A DNA stretch of 36,001 nucleotides from Chloroflexota bacterium (GTDB lineage Bacteria; Chloroflexota; Anaerolineae; Anaerolineales; Anaerolineaceae), in assembly GCA_029561345.1 (NCBI GenBank), contig JAKQJC010000069.1:1-36001 (forward strand), in the 5' to 3' direction. The translations under genes and the position numbers were made by a program. Shown here in pieces: positions 22,690-31,230 of this stretch (positions within the stretch are counted from its first letter, which is position 1; every line of letters begins with the position of its first letter). Under the pieces are notes generated by a model that was not told the DNA's origin, did not search any database, and was given only the letters and a program-made list of their open reading frames with translations.

Positions 22690-22788
22690 ATTGTTTCAAC
22701 CCTTCAAAAACATGAGATTGCGGCGAAAAACCGCGCAGACCTGTTCCGTTTAAGGGGATACGCCAGGCCGGTTCTCATATGATCGGAG

Positions 22789-23208
22789 TCACCAGGGCTT
22801 CAGCCCTGCCTTGATCAGCCAGGGCAGGCTGACGGCACGGTGCCAGGCCAGCTGCGCCCAGGGCAGGGTTTCAAGGGCCGCGGTTTCTCCACCGCGGTCG
22901 CGGCTCACGGCGCGGCCGAGAACCTGGGCGCGGTCGAAAAGTGGATCCGGCCTCAGGCAGGCATCTCCCTTGGTGAACAGGCCCTGCGGCAGGCAGAACA
23001 GCAGGCGGTGGGTGACAAAATCATGCTCGCGCCGCAGCAGCAGGATTTCTCCGGGATGCAGGGCGGCATTTTCCACCGGCGCAACGGTGATGAAATCGCC
23101 GGGGCGCAGCAGGGGCTGCATGCTGGTTCCGGTCACGCGCAGGCGGACAGGCTGGCCGGCCTGTATGGCGTGAATCAACAGCTCTGAAATGGTTTCATGG
23201 CAGGTCAT
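22789..23208 (-). CDS. S24/S26-family peptidase (signal-peptidase-like)
   Basis: A 139-residue protein with the signal peptidase I-type core. VTGTSMQPLLRPGD (about residues 25-38) holds the nucleophile Ser29, and DFVTHRLLF (63-71) holds His67, as in Ser/His signal peptidases of the archaeal/ER type; FTKGDAC (77-83) follows. No N-terminal membrane anchor is seen, and the C-terminus has only a weak hydrophobic patch. Such small S24/S26 peptidases often accompany PqqD-, HPrK- and nucleotidyltransferase-like genes in RiPP-like loci (family knowledge from memory). Its ATG overlaps the stop of the C25 protease gene by 4 nt, so it is the last gene of that operon. Confidence 0.75.
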   Translation of the reverse strand: MTCHETISELLIHAIQAGQPVRLRVTGTSMQPLLRPGDFITVAPVENAALHPGEILLLRREHDFVTHRLLFCLPQGLFTKGDACLRPDPLFDRAQVLGRAVSRDRGGETAALETLPWAQLAWHRAVSLPWLIKAGLKPW

Positions 23209-25547
23209 GGATGAAAAGCCTGGGGCAGGTACACCTGGCTGGAAGTGATTTTGATATTGAGAGCCGGGTCGCCAAAAAGGACGGTGCTGGAAAGAATATC
23301 CGCGCCTACCCCCGCCTCGGCCAGAGATTGGTAGGCCGTCAGGGCCGCATCCCCCAGGCGGCGCTGACCGCCGCGAGCCAGCGCATTCAGAAAGGCCAGC
23401 GCCATCACCTGGTGATCTTCGGCGTAAGCATAACCGGCCGGAGAAAGGGCCGCCACCACGCCGCCCTGCGGCGCGCGCAGCAGTTCCTCGGCCAGGCCGG
23501 CCTGCAGCGTCCCATACCCGGGCGAATGCCAGTAGCCGTCCATGCAGGTGAGGGATAGCAGAACCGGCAGGCGAGCCTGGTTTTGCAGGGAGGGGATGTG
23601 GCTGGTGGTGAGAAACTGCTCATCGGCCCAGCCCCAGCTCCAGCCGTGACCGCTGTAAACGAGCAGGGAGGCGCCGGTCTGGTTAAGGTCATCCAGCAAT
23701 GCCTGAGTGGCGGTGGCACCGCAGGCGCCGCCAGAATCGGGGCAGCCGTAATTTTCAAGATATATTTTCTGCGCCCAGAGCGGCGAACCCGACAGCGAAG
23801 CCGCCAGCTCATCCGAAAGGACGGCAAAATCTCCGGCTGAATCGTGATTGTTATCAGCCGCAAAAACCACGCGATTCTGCCAGAGCTGGTCGTAAGGGGT
23901 TTCTTCGTAGGCAATGATTTTATCAATCACCGCATCCAGTTCTTCGGGACTGGATACTGGAATGCGCCCGATGGCCAGGCCGGGAACCCGGCTGGTGAAA
24001 TCAAAGCTGGCCAGCAGGTTGGGGGCGTCGGTTTCGCCCAGGGTGCCGTCGATCCAGGCCAGGTAGGGGGGCATTTCGTTGAGCGGGTTGCCGTAAACGG
24101 CGCTGTTGTAACCCTGAAAATTCCAGTGCCCATCGCCCACCAGAATAACATAGGCCGGGGCGGGCGCCTGCCAGTGCTGCGCGGCATATTTCAGAAAACG
24201 CCGAATGGCCACCGGGTGGCGGATGCCGCCGGTGAACAGGTTGTAAACATCCTCCAGGTTGACCACCCTGGCGCTCAGGCCGTGGGTGCTGCGGTAATCG
24301 GCCAGGCGCTGCGCCGAAGCCAGGTAGCGCGGCGGAGCAATGATGATCTCGCTGGCCTGGTTGGATGTGGCGAGCAGATCGACCAGGCTGACCGCCTGCA
24401 GAACCGGGGTGAGCAAGCTGGCCGGTTCAAAGATGGCAAAACAGGCTGGCGCGCCTGCGCTTTCAAAGGTGAGGGCGCCGCCGCTGAGCTCGCCGCCGCT
24501 CAGGCGCACCGGCTGGAGGGGATCGGTGAGATCCAGCAGCCAGGGATCCGCGCCGCTCATGCCGCTCACCTGGTAGCGCCGGGCAGTGCTTTCGGCCGGG
24601 CAAAAGGTCAGCAGACCGTCCTTCAGGCTCAACTGGCGGGTGGCAGTGACGGCAAACCAGTCAAAATAAAGGTTATCCCCGGTTTGCAGGGAGAGGGTGA
24701 GGCTGTTTTCTCCGTTTTGCAGCCAGGCCGCATCCAGGCTGGCGGTCAGGCTGCGGCGGGTCTGCCCGTTCCAGACGGCGTCATCCACAAGTTGGCCGTT
24801 AAAGGTGAGATGGGTGTGGTGGCTGCCGGTGCTGCGGGCCACCATTTCAGCATGCAGCTGCGCAGAGGCACCTGGCGCCAGGCCGGGCAGGTTAATGGTG
24901 TAGGTATGGGGGGCGGTGTCTGCCACCTTTTCCCAGAACCAGGTATCAGCACCGGTGAAGGAATAGGGCCACCAGACAGCCTGAGTTTCAGCCCGCACCG
25001 TGATGGGCGCGCTGGTTTCCAGCGCAGCGCTGCCAGGGGCGGCGCTGCGGGCCGCCATGCGCAGGCCGGGGGTGGATTCCAGGCTCAGCCAATACACATT
25101 TTCATTGGTGACACGCTCGAAATGGGCGGCATCCATGGTGGGGTGCCAGCCGTTGGGGAAGGTGAACCACAGGGCTTCTTCGCCGGCTTCGGCGGCGGCC
25201 ATGCGCGCGCCGTCGAAATGCTGCCCATAGAAATAAAGATCATCTCCGGGATCAAAATGACCGTCTTCCTCGCCATCGATCCACAGGGCAACAGCCTGCT
25301 CCTGTGTGGTGAGGTGCAAGTGGAGGGGATTGAGGGTTTCCACCGGCAGCCCCGCGGCCTGCAAATCGGCATAGCCCAGGCGGTAAAGGCCATCCTGCGA
25401 GATGGAAATCCGCCAGGCCTGCCCGGATGCAGGGAGGTTTAAAGGCAAAGCCCCTGCTGTTTGCCCCGGCAGCAGCGCTGCCAGAAATAAACAAAGCAGA
25501 GGCCCCAAAAGCCGTCTAAGAAAGGTCTTATTGATACAGATACTCAA
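23205..25547 (-). CDS. Secreted gingipain-type peptidase (family C25)
   Basis: A protein of about 780 residues with a signal anchor (TFLRRLLGPLLCLFLAALLP, about residues 9-28). The middle part is beta-rich (galactose-binding-like), and the C-terminal half is a C25 caspase-like domain: IIAPPRYLASAQRLADYRS, ILVGDGHWNFQGY, catalytic His in LLVYSGHGWSWGW (about 633) and catalytic Cys in LLSLTCMDGYWHSPG (about 667). It is a Cys protease acting outside the cytoplasm. The ORF can be extended to a TTG at 25637, but that region overlaps the better-supported 45-residue peptide and reads as an unnatural Lys/Trp/Arg string. TTG at 25547 is therefore the preferred start, though weakly supported by a ribosome binding site. 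Confidence 0.82.
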   Translation of the reverse strand: MSICINKTFLRRLLGPLLCLFLAALLPGQTAGALPLNLPASGQAWRISISQDGLYRLGYADLQAAGLPVETLNPLHLHLTTQEQAVALWIDGEEDGHFDPGDDLYFYGQHFDGARMAAAEAGEEALWFTFPNGWHPTMDAAHFERVTNENVYWLSLESTPGLRMAARSAAPGSAALETSAPITVRAETQAVWWPYSFTGADTWFWEKVADTAPHTYTINLPGLAPGASAQLHAEMVARSTGSHHTHLTFNGQLVDDAVWNGQTRRSLTASLDAAWLQNGENSLTLSLQTGDNLYFDWFAVTATRQLSLKDGLLTFCPAESTARRYQVSGMSGADPWLLDLTDPLQPVRLSGGELSGGALTFESAGAPACFAIFEPASLLTPVLQAVSLVDLLATSNQASEIIIAPPRYLASAQRLADYRSTHGLSARVVNLEDVYNLFTGGIRHPVAIRRFLKYAAQHWQAPAPAYVILVGDGHWNFQGYNSAVYGNPLNEMPPYLAWIDGTLGETDAPNLLASFDFTSRVPGLAIGRIPVSSPEELDAVIDKIIAYEETPYDQLWQNRVVFAADNNHDSAGDFAVLSDELAASLSGSPLWAQKIYLENYGCPDSGGACGATATQALLDDLNQTGASLLVYSGHGWSWGWADEQFLTTSHIPSLQNQARLPVLLSLTCMDGYWHSPGYGTLQAGLAEELLRAPQGGVVAALSPAGYAYAEDHQVMALAFLNALARGGQRRLGDAALTAYQSLAEAGVGADILSSTVLFGDPALNIKITSSQVYLPQAFHP

Positions 25548-25665
25548 AAATATCCGGAGGCGTGCCGCCAGCCGAGGTTTCCAGGTCCATTTCCAGCACA
25601 ATTTCTGGCGGGGCATAAGTGAGGGGTGTTTCTTCAATTTTGGGTGTGTTTTTGGGCTCCATCAT
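25528..25665 (-). CDS. 45-residue peptide, possible RiPP precursor or protease partner
   Basis: ATG at 25665 follows AAGGA at 8-nt spacing. The peptide begins MMEPKNTPKIEETPLTYAPP, continues EIVLEMDLETSAGG and ends TPPDIFEYLYQ. It is acidic, has no hydrophobic signal, and shows a Y-x-x-P-E-I...L-E-T-x-A-G-G segment reminiscent of RiPP leaders, with Gly-Gly before an 11-residue C-terminal part. No PqqD-like or modification gene adjoins it, only the C25 protease (overlapping its end by 20 nt) and an S24/S26 peptidase. It may be a substrate or regulator of these. It is too short to appear in most gene predictions, and the identification is tentative. Confidence 0.55.
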   Translation of the reverse strand: MMEPKNTPKIEETPLTYAPPEIVLEMDLETSAGGTPPDIFEYLYQ

Positions 25666-25731
25666 CAACGCGGTCCTTTCTGTGGATTATTTTAGCATAA
25701 AACCAGAAAATCAAGATCAAAGGTGAGGGCG

Positions 25732-27738
25732 TTATGGATTGTCTTTGACAAAAATCAGATAAAAATCGTCCTGAAAAGCCAGGGCGAAGCCGCCGGGCAT
25801 TTGTGCTGGATTAAAATAATTAAATGTGGTGCCGTAGGTCCGCCCAAGTTCAAAATCATTGCTCAACTCCTTTTCTGCGGCGGCGACAATCAACACATCA
25901 TATTGTCCATTGTATGGATTTTCAGGCACCTGATAGGTATGCCTGGTTTGCAGCAAAAAATCAGCCATGGTGCCAGCCAGGTAAGCAGAACCCACCAGAC
26001 TGACCTGCCGGTCTGCCAGGTCCATCTGGTTCAGAAAGGCATAGGCCTGGCTGGGAGAACCAACCTGTTTGAAACGCAGGGAGTAACCTGAGCTTTGTGG
26101 AAAGTTGACCGCATACATCAGAACACCCAGGAGCATCAGCAGGATGAAACCGGCGCGCCGGTTGAACGCACAGGCCAAAAAAGCCAGGGCAATCACGCCG
26201 AGGAAGGCCGCCAGCAAATACAAGTTATTAAAACTGGGCAACACAGATGTGATTTCGGAAAAGGCGTTTTCGGGTTTGAGCAGCATGGAGACGAGATCAT
26301 ACCAGCACTGGTTGAGGAGGGAGAAAATCACCACCGCCCACAGGGTGATTTTTGAGTGAAACACCTTTTGCACCCATTTCATTGGCCAAACAGCCTCGCC
26401 TCCGGCCAACAGCAGATACATAAAAAACGGAAAAAGGTAGCGAATCGTGTTTCCAGATTGCAAAAAGCTGTGCTGTGGGCCAAAATTATCTGAAAACGGC
26501 GTGACCAGGTAGGCAAAAAAGAAAATCAAGGGGAAAAAGATGAACTGCAGAAGGAAATCCCATGAGCGCCATCTGGCTGGAATTTTGGCAAGCGTGTCAA
26601 TGGCAAAAACAGCGATCCATCCTGCCAGGAAGATCAGGCCAACAGGTCCCAGGGTGCGCAGCGCGCCGCGTAGAAAGAAAATGGGCAGCGAAGCATTTAC
26701 ATTATTTAAAATCAGGGTGGATGCAATCTGTCCATTCCCCTGAAAAAGCGGAATGCCCAGAATGGACACGGCAAATGGATATACCGGATTGCCCAACCGG
26801 AAAAGATTAACCCAATAGGTGAAAGAACCCGCCAGCAGGAGACCAGGAAACAGGAGCAGGGCCTTGATGGGCCTGCTCCTAAACAAAACGGGCAGCGCCA
26901 CCACGAAAGCCGGCACCATGTAAAACATGGCATTGGGTTTGATGGCCAGGCTCCAGGCAAAAAGGCTGAGGAACCCGGGCAGCAAACGCGCGTCTTTTTC
27001 AAAAACCATGGCCACCCCCACCACAGCTGCCACGCCGATGATGAAATCATTTTTCAGGCTTGATAGGCTGGTTGCGGTGACATCAAGGGAAATCAGCGCG
27101 AGAATAGGGAGCAGGGCAAACTGGCGGTCAGGGTATTTTCGTGTGAAAAGCATCCACAGAGCTGCGATAGAGCTCAATTTATAGAGGAGAAGGGTATGCC
27201 TGGCCAGGGGAAATTGGTAGAAAAATGAAAGCAGGCTTTCCAGACCTTTGGGATAATAAAGGGCAAATTCTGAAAACACAGTCAGGTGCGCAAAATCATA
27301 GGAGAGGGTTGACCGGTTATTGAGAAAGTAGCTGATATTGTTGATTTGATAGGCAATGTCGTTGCCGCTGACCACGCTGGCCAACTGCAAAAAGAGGAAA
27401 ACCAGCAACGGGACGGCCAGCCAGCGGAAACCCGCAAGAGCGCTGCTCAATGTTTTTAGAACATGCCGGAAAATGTCGCTCAAAAAAGGGATTTGCCGAA
27501 AAGTGAAGATGAGAAAAACCGCATTGACCAGGGAGATCGAGATCACGTTATAAATTCCGGCCGCAGATAAAAGGGTCACTTCAACGTAGAGCGCCACCGA
27601 AAAATAAACCCACAGTACAACGGCAGCCCAATCTTCTTCAGCTTTGATATTGGATTTTTCGACCAGTGCCGCAGAAAAGCCCAGCAAACCCGCCAGGTTA
27701 AGCAGCAAACACAGCAGCAATATAGCCTGTTCCATCAT
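25732..27738 (-). CDS. Polytopic membrane protein, GT-C glycosyltransferase-like
   Basis: A 668-residue membrane protein with about 14 hydrophobic spans and a soluble C-terminal part (about 575-668). Features such as LRHT-like loops, SGNDIAYQINNISYFLNNRST after the first few spans and RLGNPVYPF near residue 308 are typical of GT-C glycosyltransferase-like proteins in which N-P-V-Y-P-F follows a membrane helix. No catalytic Asp motif can be named with confidence. It starts the minus-strand unit continuing with the 45-residue peptide, the C25 protease and the S24/S26 peptidase. Lower GC and AT-rich codon use compared with neighbours suggest a different history. Confidence 0.62.
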   Translation of the reverse strand: MMEQAILLLCLLLNLAGLLGFSAALVEKSNIKAEEDWAAVVLWVYFSVALYVEVTLLSAAGIYNVISISLVNAVFLIFTFRQIPFLSDIFRHVLKTLSSALAGFRWLAVPLLVFLFLQLASVVSGNDIAYQINNISYFLNNRSTLSYDFAHLTVFSEFALYYPKGLESLLSFFYQFPLARHTLLLYKLSSIAALWMLFTRKYPDRQFALLPILALISLDVTATSLSSLKNDFIIGVAAVVGVAMVFEKDARLLPGFLSLFAWSLAIKPNAMFYMVPAFVVALPVLFRSRPIKALLLFPGLLLAGSFTYWVNLFRLGNPVYPFAVSILGIPLFQGNGQIASTLILNNVNASLPIFFLRGALRTLGPVGLIFLAGWIAVFAIDTLAKIPARWRSWDFLLQFIFFPLIFFFAYLVTPFSDNFGPQHSFLQSGNTIRYLFPFFMYLLLAGGEAVWPMKWVQKVFHSKITLWAVVIFSLLNQCWYDLVSMLLKPENAFSEITSVLPSFNNLYLLAAFLGVIALAFLACAFNRRAGFILLMLLGVLMYAVNFPQSSGYSLRFKQVGSPSQAYAFLNQMDLADRQVSLVGSAYLAGTMADFLLQTRHTYQVPENPYNGQYDVLIVAAAEKELSNDFELGRTYGTTFNYFNPAQMPGGFALAFQDDFYLIFVKDNP

Positions 27739-27780
27739 TCAGCACCCCAGGTTTCTGATCATTGGTCACGCCAACAAAGA

Positions 27781-27811
27781 AACCTGCCTGCAAATCCTTT
27801 GCAGGCAGGTT
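27781..27811 (-). terminator. Intrinsic terminator after the flavodiiron gene
   Basis: AACCTGCCTGCAAA (27781-27794) pairs perfectly with TTTGCAGGCAGGTT (27798-27811). On the minus strand it is followed by TCTTTGTTGG. It may work in both directions, since the plus side has ATTTCCTTTTTT. Confidence 0.8.
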
Positions 27812-27830
27812 ATTTCCTTTTTTATGGCGA

Positions 27831-29027
27831 TCAGCCGCCCTTGATCTTTTGGGCAAAGCCGGAGCCCAATTCCACGCAGCTGCGCAGAGTCTCTGCAGTG
27901 GGGCCGCCGAGAAATTCAAAGCTGCTGATCATTTCCCACTTGGCATTTTCGCAAATGGTCTGGAAGGCGGCCTGGGTGCTGCTTTTCCAGCCGTAGCTGC
28001 CGAACACAGCCAGTTTCTTGGCGGACACTTTTTTGCCCGCAGCCATATCCAGCACCTGCTGCATGGGCGGGAACAGGCTGCCTTCATAGGTGGGCGCGCC
28101 CACCACCACTCCCTGCAGCGACCACAGCGAGGGCAAAATGTAGGAGACATGGGTGGTGCTGACATTGAAGATATTGAAAGGCAGTTTTTCCTTCGCCAGG
28201 CCCTGGGCCACCGCTTCCATGGCGCGCTCGGTGTTGCCGTACATGGAGGCGTAGAGCAGGGTCACGCCGGGTTGGCCGCCGCTGGTGGCATAGGTGGACC
28301 ACTGGCGGTAAAGCTCGATGATGCGGTCAGGGTTTTTACGCCACACCAGACCATGTGACGGCGCAATGGCATTGACCGGCACATTGCTCAGTTTGGAAAT
28401 GGCTGTGAGAACGGGCTTGCTGAACACCGAGACGATATTGGTGAAATAGCGCAGCGACTCAGCCTCGTAGGCGGCCAGGTTGGCATATTCATCATCAAAA
28501 ATCACCCCCGGCAGGGCGCCGTAACCGCCAAAGCCGTCGCAAGAGAAAAGAATTTGCGTGGTGGTTTCGTAGGTCATCATGGTTTCGGGCCAATGCACAA
28601 AAGGCGTGCCGACAAACTTCAAAGTGTGCTGTCCCAGCGAAACCGTCTGGCCGTCGGCCACCACCTGCACGTTTTCGGTGATGTTATAGTAGGCCGCCAG
28701 CATATCTTTGGCCTTCTGAGTGCAGAGAATGACCGCATTCGGCGCCAGGTGGCGCAGCAGGCGCAGTGCACCGGAATGATCCGGTTCCATGTGGTTGACC
28801 ACAATGTAGCTCAGGGTCGAAAGATCCACCAGTTCCTGAAGCTGGGCCAGATATTCACCCGCCATCATTTCCTTGGAAATATCGATGACGGCAGATTTTT
28901 CATCTTTGATCAGGTAACTGTTATAAGACACCCCGCCAGGAATGGGCCAGATGCTCTCAAAAAGAGTGGTTGCGCGGTCATTGACACCGATCCAGTGAAT
29001 TTGAGGAGCCAGTTCAACAGGTAACAT
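27831..29027 (-). CDS. Flavodiiron protein (FprA-type A flavoprotein)
   Basis: A 398-residue protein with a metallo-beta-lactamase-like diiron domain and a C-terminal flavodoxin domain (about 255-398, TLLYASMYGNTERAMEAV). The diiron ligands occur at canonical positions: His79-x-Glu81-x-Asp83-His84 (VVNHMEPDHSG), His145 (TPFVHWPET), Asp164 (SCDGFGG) and His in APSHGLVW. Such proteins reduce O2 to water or NO to N2O in the cytoplasm and protect anaerobes. No rubredoxin is adjacent, so its electron donor is unknown. The ATG at 29027 was chosen because AGGAG is 9 nt upstream; the longer frame to 29108 lacks one. Confidence 0.95.
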   Translation of the reverse strand: MLPVELAPQIHWIGVNDRATTLFESIWPIPGGVSYNSYLIKDEKSAVIDISKEMMAGEYLAQLQELVDLSTLSYIVVNHMEPDHSGALRLLRHLAPNAVILCTQKAKDMLAAYYNITENVQVVADGQTVSLGQHTLKFVGTPFVHWPETMMTYETTTQILFSCDGFGGYGALPGVIFDDEYANLAAYEAESLRYFTNIVSVFSKPVLTAISKLSNVPVNAIAPSHGLVWRKNPDRIIELYRQWSTYATSGGQPGVTLLYASMYGNTERAMEAVAQGLAKEKLPFNIFNVSTTHVSYILPSLWSLQGVVVGAPTYEGSLFPPMQQVLDMAAGKKVSAKKLAVFGSYGWKSSTQAAFQTICENAKWEMISSFEFLGGPTAETLRSCVELGSGFAQKIKGG

Positions 29028-29061
29028 GATTTTTTCTCCTGAAAAGTGATTCGTTGGGTTA

Positions 29062-29091
29062 ATTATAACCGAAATTGGATGGGCTAAGTCA
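29062..29091 (-). promoter_or_regulatory. Possible promoter of the flavodiiron gene
   Basis: On the minus strand TATAAT (29062-29067) is perfect; TGACTT 18 nt further upstream (29086-29091) is a weak -35. Confidence 0.4.
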
Positions 29092-29149
29092 GCTTTGTGA
29101 CGTGCCAATCTGCCCTTTCCAAAAAACAGGATCGAATTGGGGAACTATT

Positions 29150-29178
29150 TTGCAACTCCGGCGTCTTATTAGTAGAAA
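29150..29178 (+). promoter_or_regulatory. Possible promoter of the SIMPL-domain gene
   Basis: TTGCAA (29150-29155), a 17-nt spacer and TAGAAA (29173-29178), about 30 nt before the start codon at 29208. Confidence 0.45.
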
Positions 29179-29207
29179 AATAAACAACGCAACAAGGAGA
29201 AGAAAAA

Positions 29208-29930
29208 ATGCGTAACAAATTAATGATCCTCATCGCTTTGCTTGTGTCCCTGTCTTTGATGCTGGGCGCATGCTCGGCCCTGCCGCAGGCAGACAAGAAG
29301 AATGAAAACATTCGCAACATTTCCGTCAACGGCACGGGCAAGGTCTATATCACCCCTGACCTGGCCTACATCAACATCGGCGTACACACCGAAAACAAGG
29401 AAGTCAGCGGCGCTTTGACGGCCAACACCGCTCAGGCGCAGCAGGTTGCCGCGGCCCTCGCCGAAATGGGCGTGGATCCCAAGGATATTCAGACCTCCAA
29501 TTTCAACATCTACCCGATGCAGGAATACGGTCCTCAGGGCGAAATGATCGGCACCAAGTACGTTGTGGAAAACACCGTGTACGTGACCGTGCGTGATCTG
29601 GCCAAACTGGGCGCCATTCTCGATAAGGTTGTGAGCGTGGGCGCCAACACCATCAATAGCATCTCGTTTGATGTCACCGACAAAACCAAGGCGCTTTCTG
29701 AAGCCCGCAAGCTGGCCATTCAGGATGCCCGCACCCAGGCTGATGAAATCGCTGCCGCCGCTGGCGTCTCGCTGGGCGACCTGATGAACGTGAGCGTTTA
29801 TATCAACGACGCCCCCATGTCCATGTACGATGCCAAGGGCGGCAACATGAGCGCCAACAGCTCCGTGCCGATCTCAGCCGGACAGCTCATCATCCAGGCA
29901 AACGCCAGCCTGATGTACGAAATCAAGTAA
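29208..29930 (+). CDS. SIMPL-domain (DUF541) lipoprotein
   Basis: A 240-residue protein with a lipoprotein signal (MRNKLMILIALLVSLSLMLG followed by ACS) and one SIMPL domain. The domain starts NISVNGTGKVYITPDLAYINIGV, where the V-x-G-x-G-x-x-x-x-x-P-D-x-A pattern is characteristic, and continues IQTSNFNIYPM, VTVRDLAKLGAILDKVVSVG, and ARTQADEIAAAAGVSLG to IQANASLMYEIK. The family is secreted or membrane-bound and of uncertain function (SIMPL in eukaryotes is linked to IRAK signalling; bacterial members are of the YggE type). A strong AAGGAGAAG ribosome binding site is present. It is divergent from the flavodiiron gene and ended by a terminator. Confidence 0.9.
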   Translation: MRNKLMILIALLVSLSLMLGACSALPQADKKNENIRNISVNGTGKVYITPDLAYINIGVHTENKEVSGALTANTAQAQQVAAALAEMGVDPKDIQTSNFNIYPMQEYGPQGEMIGTKYVVENTVYVTVRDLAKLGAILDKVVSVGANTINSISFDVTDKTKALSEARKLAIQDARTQADEIAAAAGVSLGDLMNVSVYINDAPMSMYDAKGGNMSANSSVPISAGQLIIQANASLMYEIK

Positions 29931-29951
29931 CAGACAACCTCCCTTATGAAA

Positions 29952-29990
29952 GAGAGCCGCCCAACTGATAGGGGGCGGCTCTCCCAATTT
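29952..29990 (+). terminator. Terminator after the SIMPL gene
   Basis: GAGAGCCGCCC (29952-29962) pairs with GGGCGGCTCTC (29973-29983), followed by CCAATTT; the T run is weak. Confidence 0.65.
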
Positions 29991-30032
29991 AAATCCATCT
30001 CTCTGGCAACAAGCACCCCCCCGCGGTGCTCT

Positions 30033-30126
30033 TTAGGCCGCCTGCGCCAGCATCTCATCCAGAGCCGCCAGGCAAAGCCCCACATCCTCCTCGCCCGTGA
30101 TCAGCGCCGGGTCAAACAGCAGGCAT
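30033..30126 (-). pseudogene. 3' remnant of a class-III aminotransferase gene
   Basis: On the minus strand, a 30-codon frame ends with LLFDPALITGEEDVGLCLAA then LDEMLAQAA and a stop (30033-30035). The F-D-P-A-L...E-E-D-V...L-A-A-L-D-E-x-L pattern is the usual C-terminal tail of class-III aminotransferases. A stop codon in the same frame (at about 30127) ends it upstream, so the rest of the gene is gone. It is a leftover in an otherwise empty 300-bp gap between the SIMPL and glpX genes. A short GGGCAAGGCCTGCCC palindrome lies at about 30134-30148. Confidence 0.5.
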
Positions 30127-30231
30127 CAAAAAAGGGCAAGGCCTGCCCGGGCCCGATCTTTAACGAGCGCCGCCGCCTTACCCTGGTTATGGCTGATATT
30201 ATTTTAACCGCCTGATGGACGGTTTAACCCA

Positions 30232-31218
30232 TCAATAAGCGATGGGGCTGATGCGCGCCAGTTTATCGAGCTGGTGGATGGCTTCGATGCGGCGGATGGT
30301 GCCGGTGAGGCCGCGCACCACCAGGCTGACGGTGCGGGCGGTGTGCTTGTCGTATTTCACGCCCGGCAGCAGTTCACCGTTGGTGATGCCGGTGGCAGCG
30401 AAGAAGGTGTCGTCTGAGCTCACCAGGTCATCAATAGTCAGCACCTTTTCAAAATCATAGCCCATCTCGCGGCCGCGGCGTTTTTCATCCTCGTTGCGGG
30501 CATAGAGCTTGCCCTGGATGTTGCCGCCCATGGCGCGCAGAGCGCAGGCCGCCAGCACGCCTTCAGGGGTGCCACCAATGCCCATGAGCACATCAATGCC
30601 CGAATCAGGCCAGGCCGTCATCAACGCGCCTGCCACATCGCCATCGGGAATCAGACGGATGCGCGCGCCGCAGGCGCGCACCTTGGCGATCAATTCCGCA
30701 TGGCGCGGGCGGTCCAGAATCATCACCGCCAGGTCCTGCACGGTGCCGCCCACGGCATGGGCAATTTTCTTCAGATTATCTTCCACCGGCGCTTCAATGT
30801 CGATGACATCGCGCGCCTCGGGCCCAACAGCCATTTTATTCATGTAAACAAAGGGACCGGGGTTGAACATGGATCCGCGCGGTGCCAGGGCCACCGTGGC
30901 AATGGAGCCAGGCAAACCATAGGCCAGCGGGCGCGTACCGTCAATGGGATCCACCGCAATATCCACCTCGGGCAAAATGCCCGTGCCGACCCTTTCGCCG
31001 TTGTAAAGCATGGGGGCTTCGTCTTTTTCACCCTCACCGATCACCACAATGCCGTCCATTTCAATGGTGCGCAGCACCAGGCGCATGGCGTCCACCGCGG
31101 CACGGTCAGCGTTTTCCTTGTCAGCGCGGCCCATAAAACGCCCGGCCGCCAGAGAAGCCGCTTCCGTCACACGCACCAGTTCCATAGCCAGGTTACGGGT
31201 TGGCAGATACTCGCTCAT
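30232..31218 (-). CDS. glpX: Class II fructose-1,6-bisphosphatase
   Basis: A 328-residue GlpX-type phosphatase. It opens MSEYLPTRNLAMELVRVTEAASLAAGRFMG-like, with the metal-binding motifs GEGEKDEAPMLYNGE (about 61-75) and AVDPIDGTRPLAYG (about 88-101), and later RLIPDGDVAGAL and GIGGTPEGVLAACALRAMGG. It dephosphorylates fructose-1,6-bisphosphate in gluconeogenesis and sometimes sedoheptulose-1,7-bisphosphate; lithium-sensitive, fold shared with inositol phosphatases. The gene follows cdsA by 12 nt with a good AGGAG ribosome binding site, so it is likely the last cistron of the rpsB operon. Confidence 0.94.
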   Translation of the reverse strand: MSEYLPTRNLAMELVRVTEAASLAAGRFMGRADKENADRAAVDAMRLVLRTIEMDGIVVIGEGEKDEAPMLYNGERVGTGILPEVDIAVDPIDGTRPLAYGLPGSIATVALAPRGSMFNPGPFVYMNKMAVGPEARDVIDIEAPVEDNLKKIAHAVGGTVQDLAVMILDRPRHAELIAKVRACGARIRLIPDGDVAGALMTAWPDSGIDVLMGIGGTPEGVLAACALRAMGGNIQGKLYARNEDEKRRGREMGYDFEKVLTIDDLVSSDDTFFAATGITNGELLPGVKYDKHTARTVSLVVRGLTGTIRRIEAIHQLDKLARISPIAY

Positions 31219-31230
31219 CTCACTCCTTTT

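Noticed and set aside
23844..25442. A 532-codon open frame on the plus strand opposite the C25 protease
   Set aside because: It is an antisense shadow produced by GC-biased third positions; Gly/Ala/Gln/His-rich composition, no domain and no ribosome binding site.
25548..25637. Extension of the C25 protease to a TTG at 25637
   Set aside because: It overlaps a peptide ORF with a better ribosome binding site and encodes an unnatural Lys/Trp/Arg-rich string.
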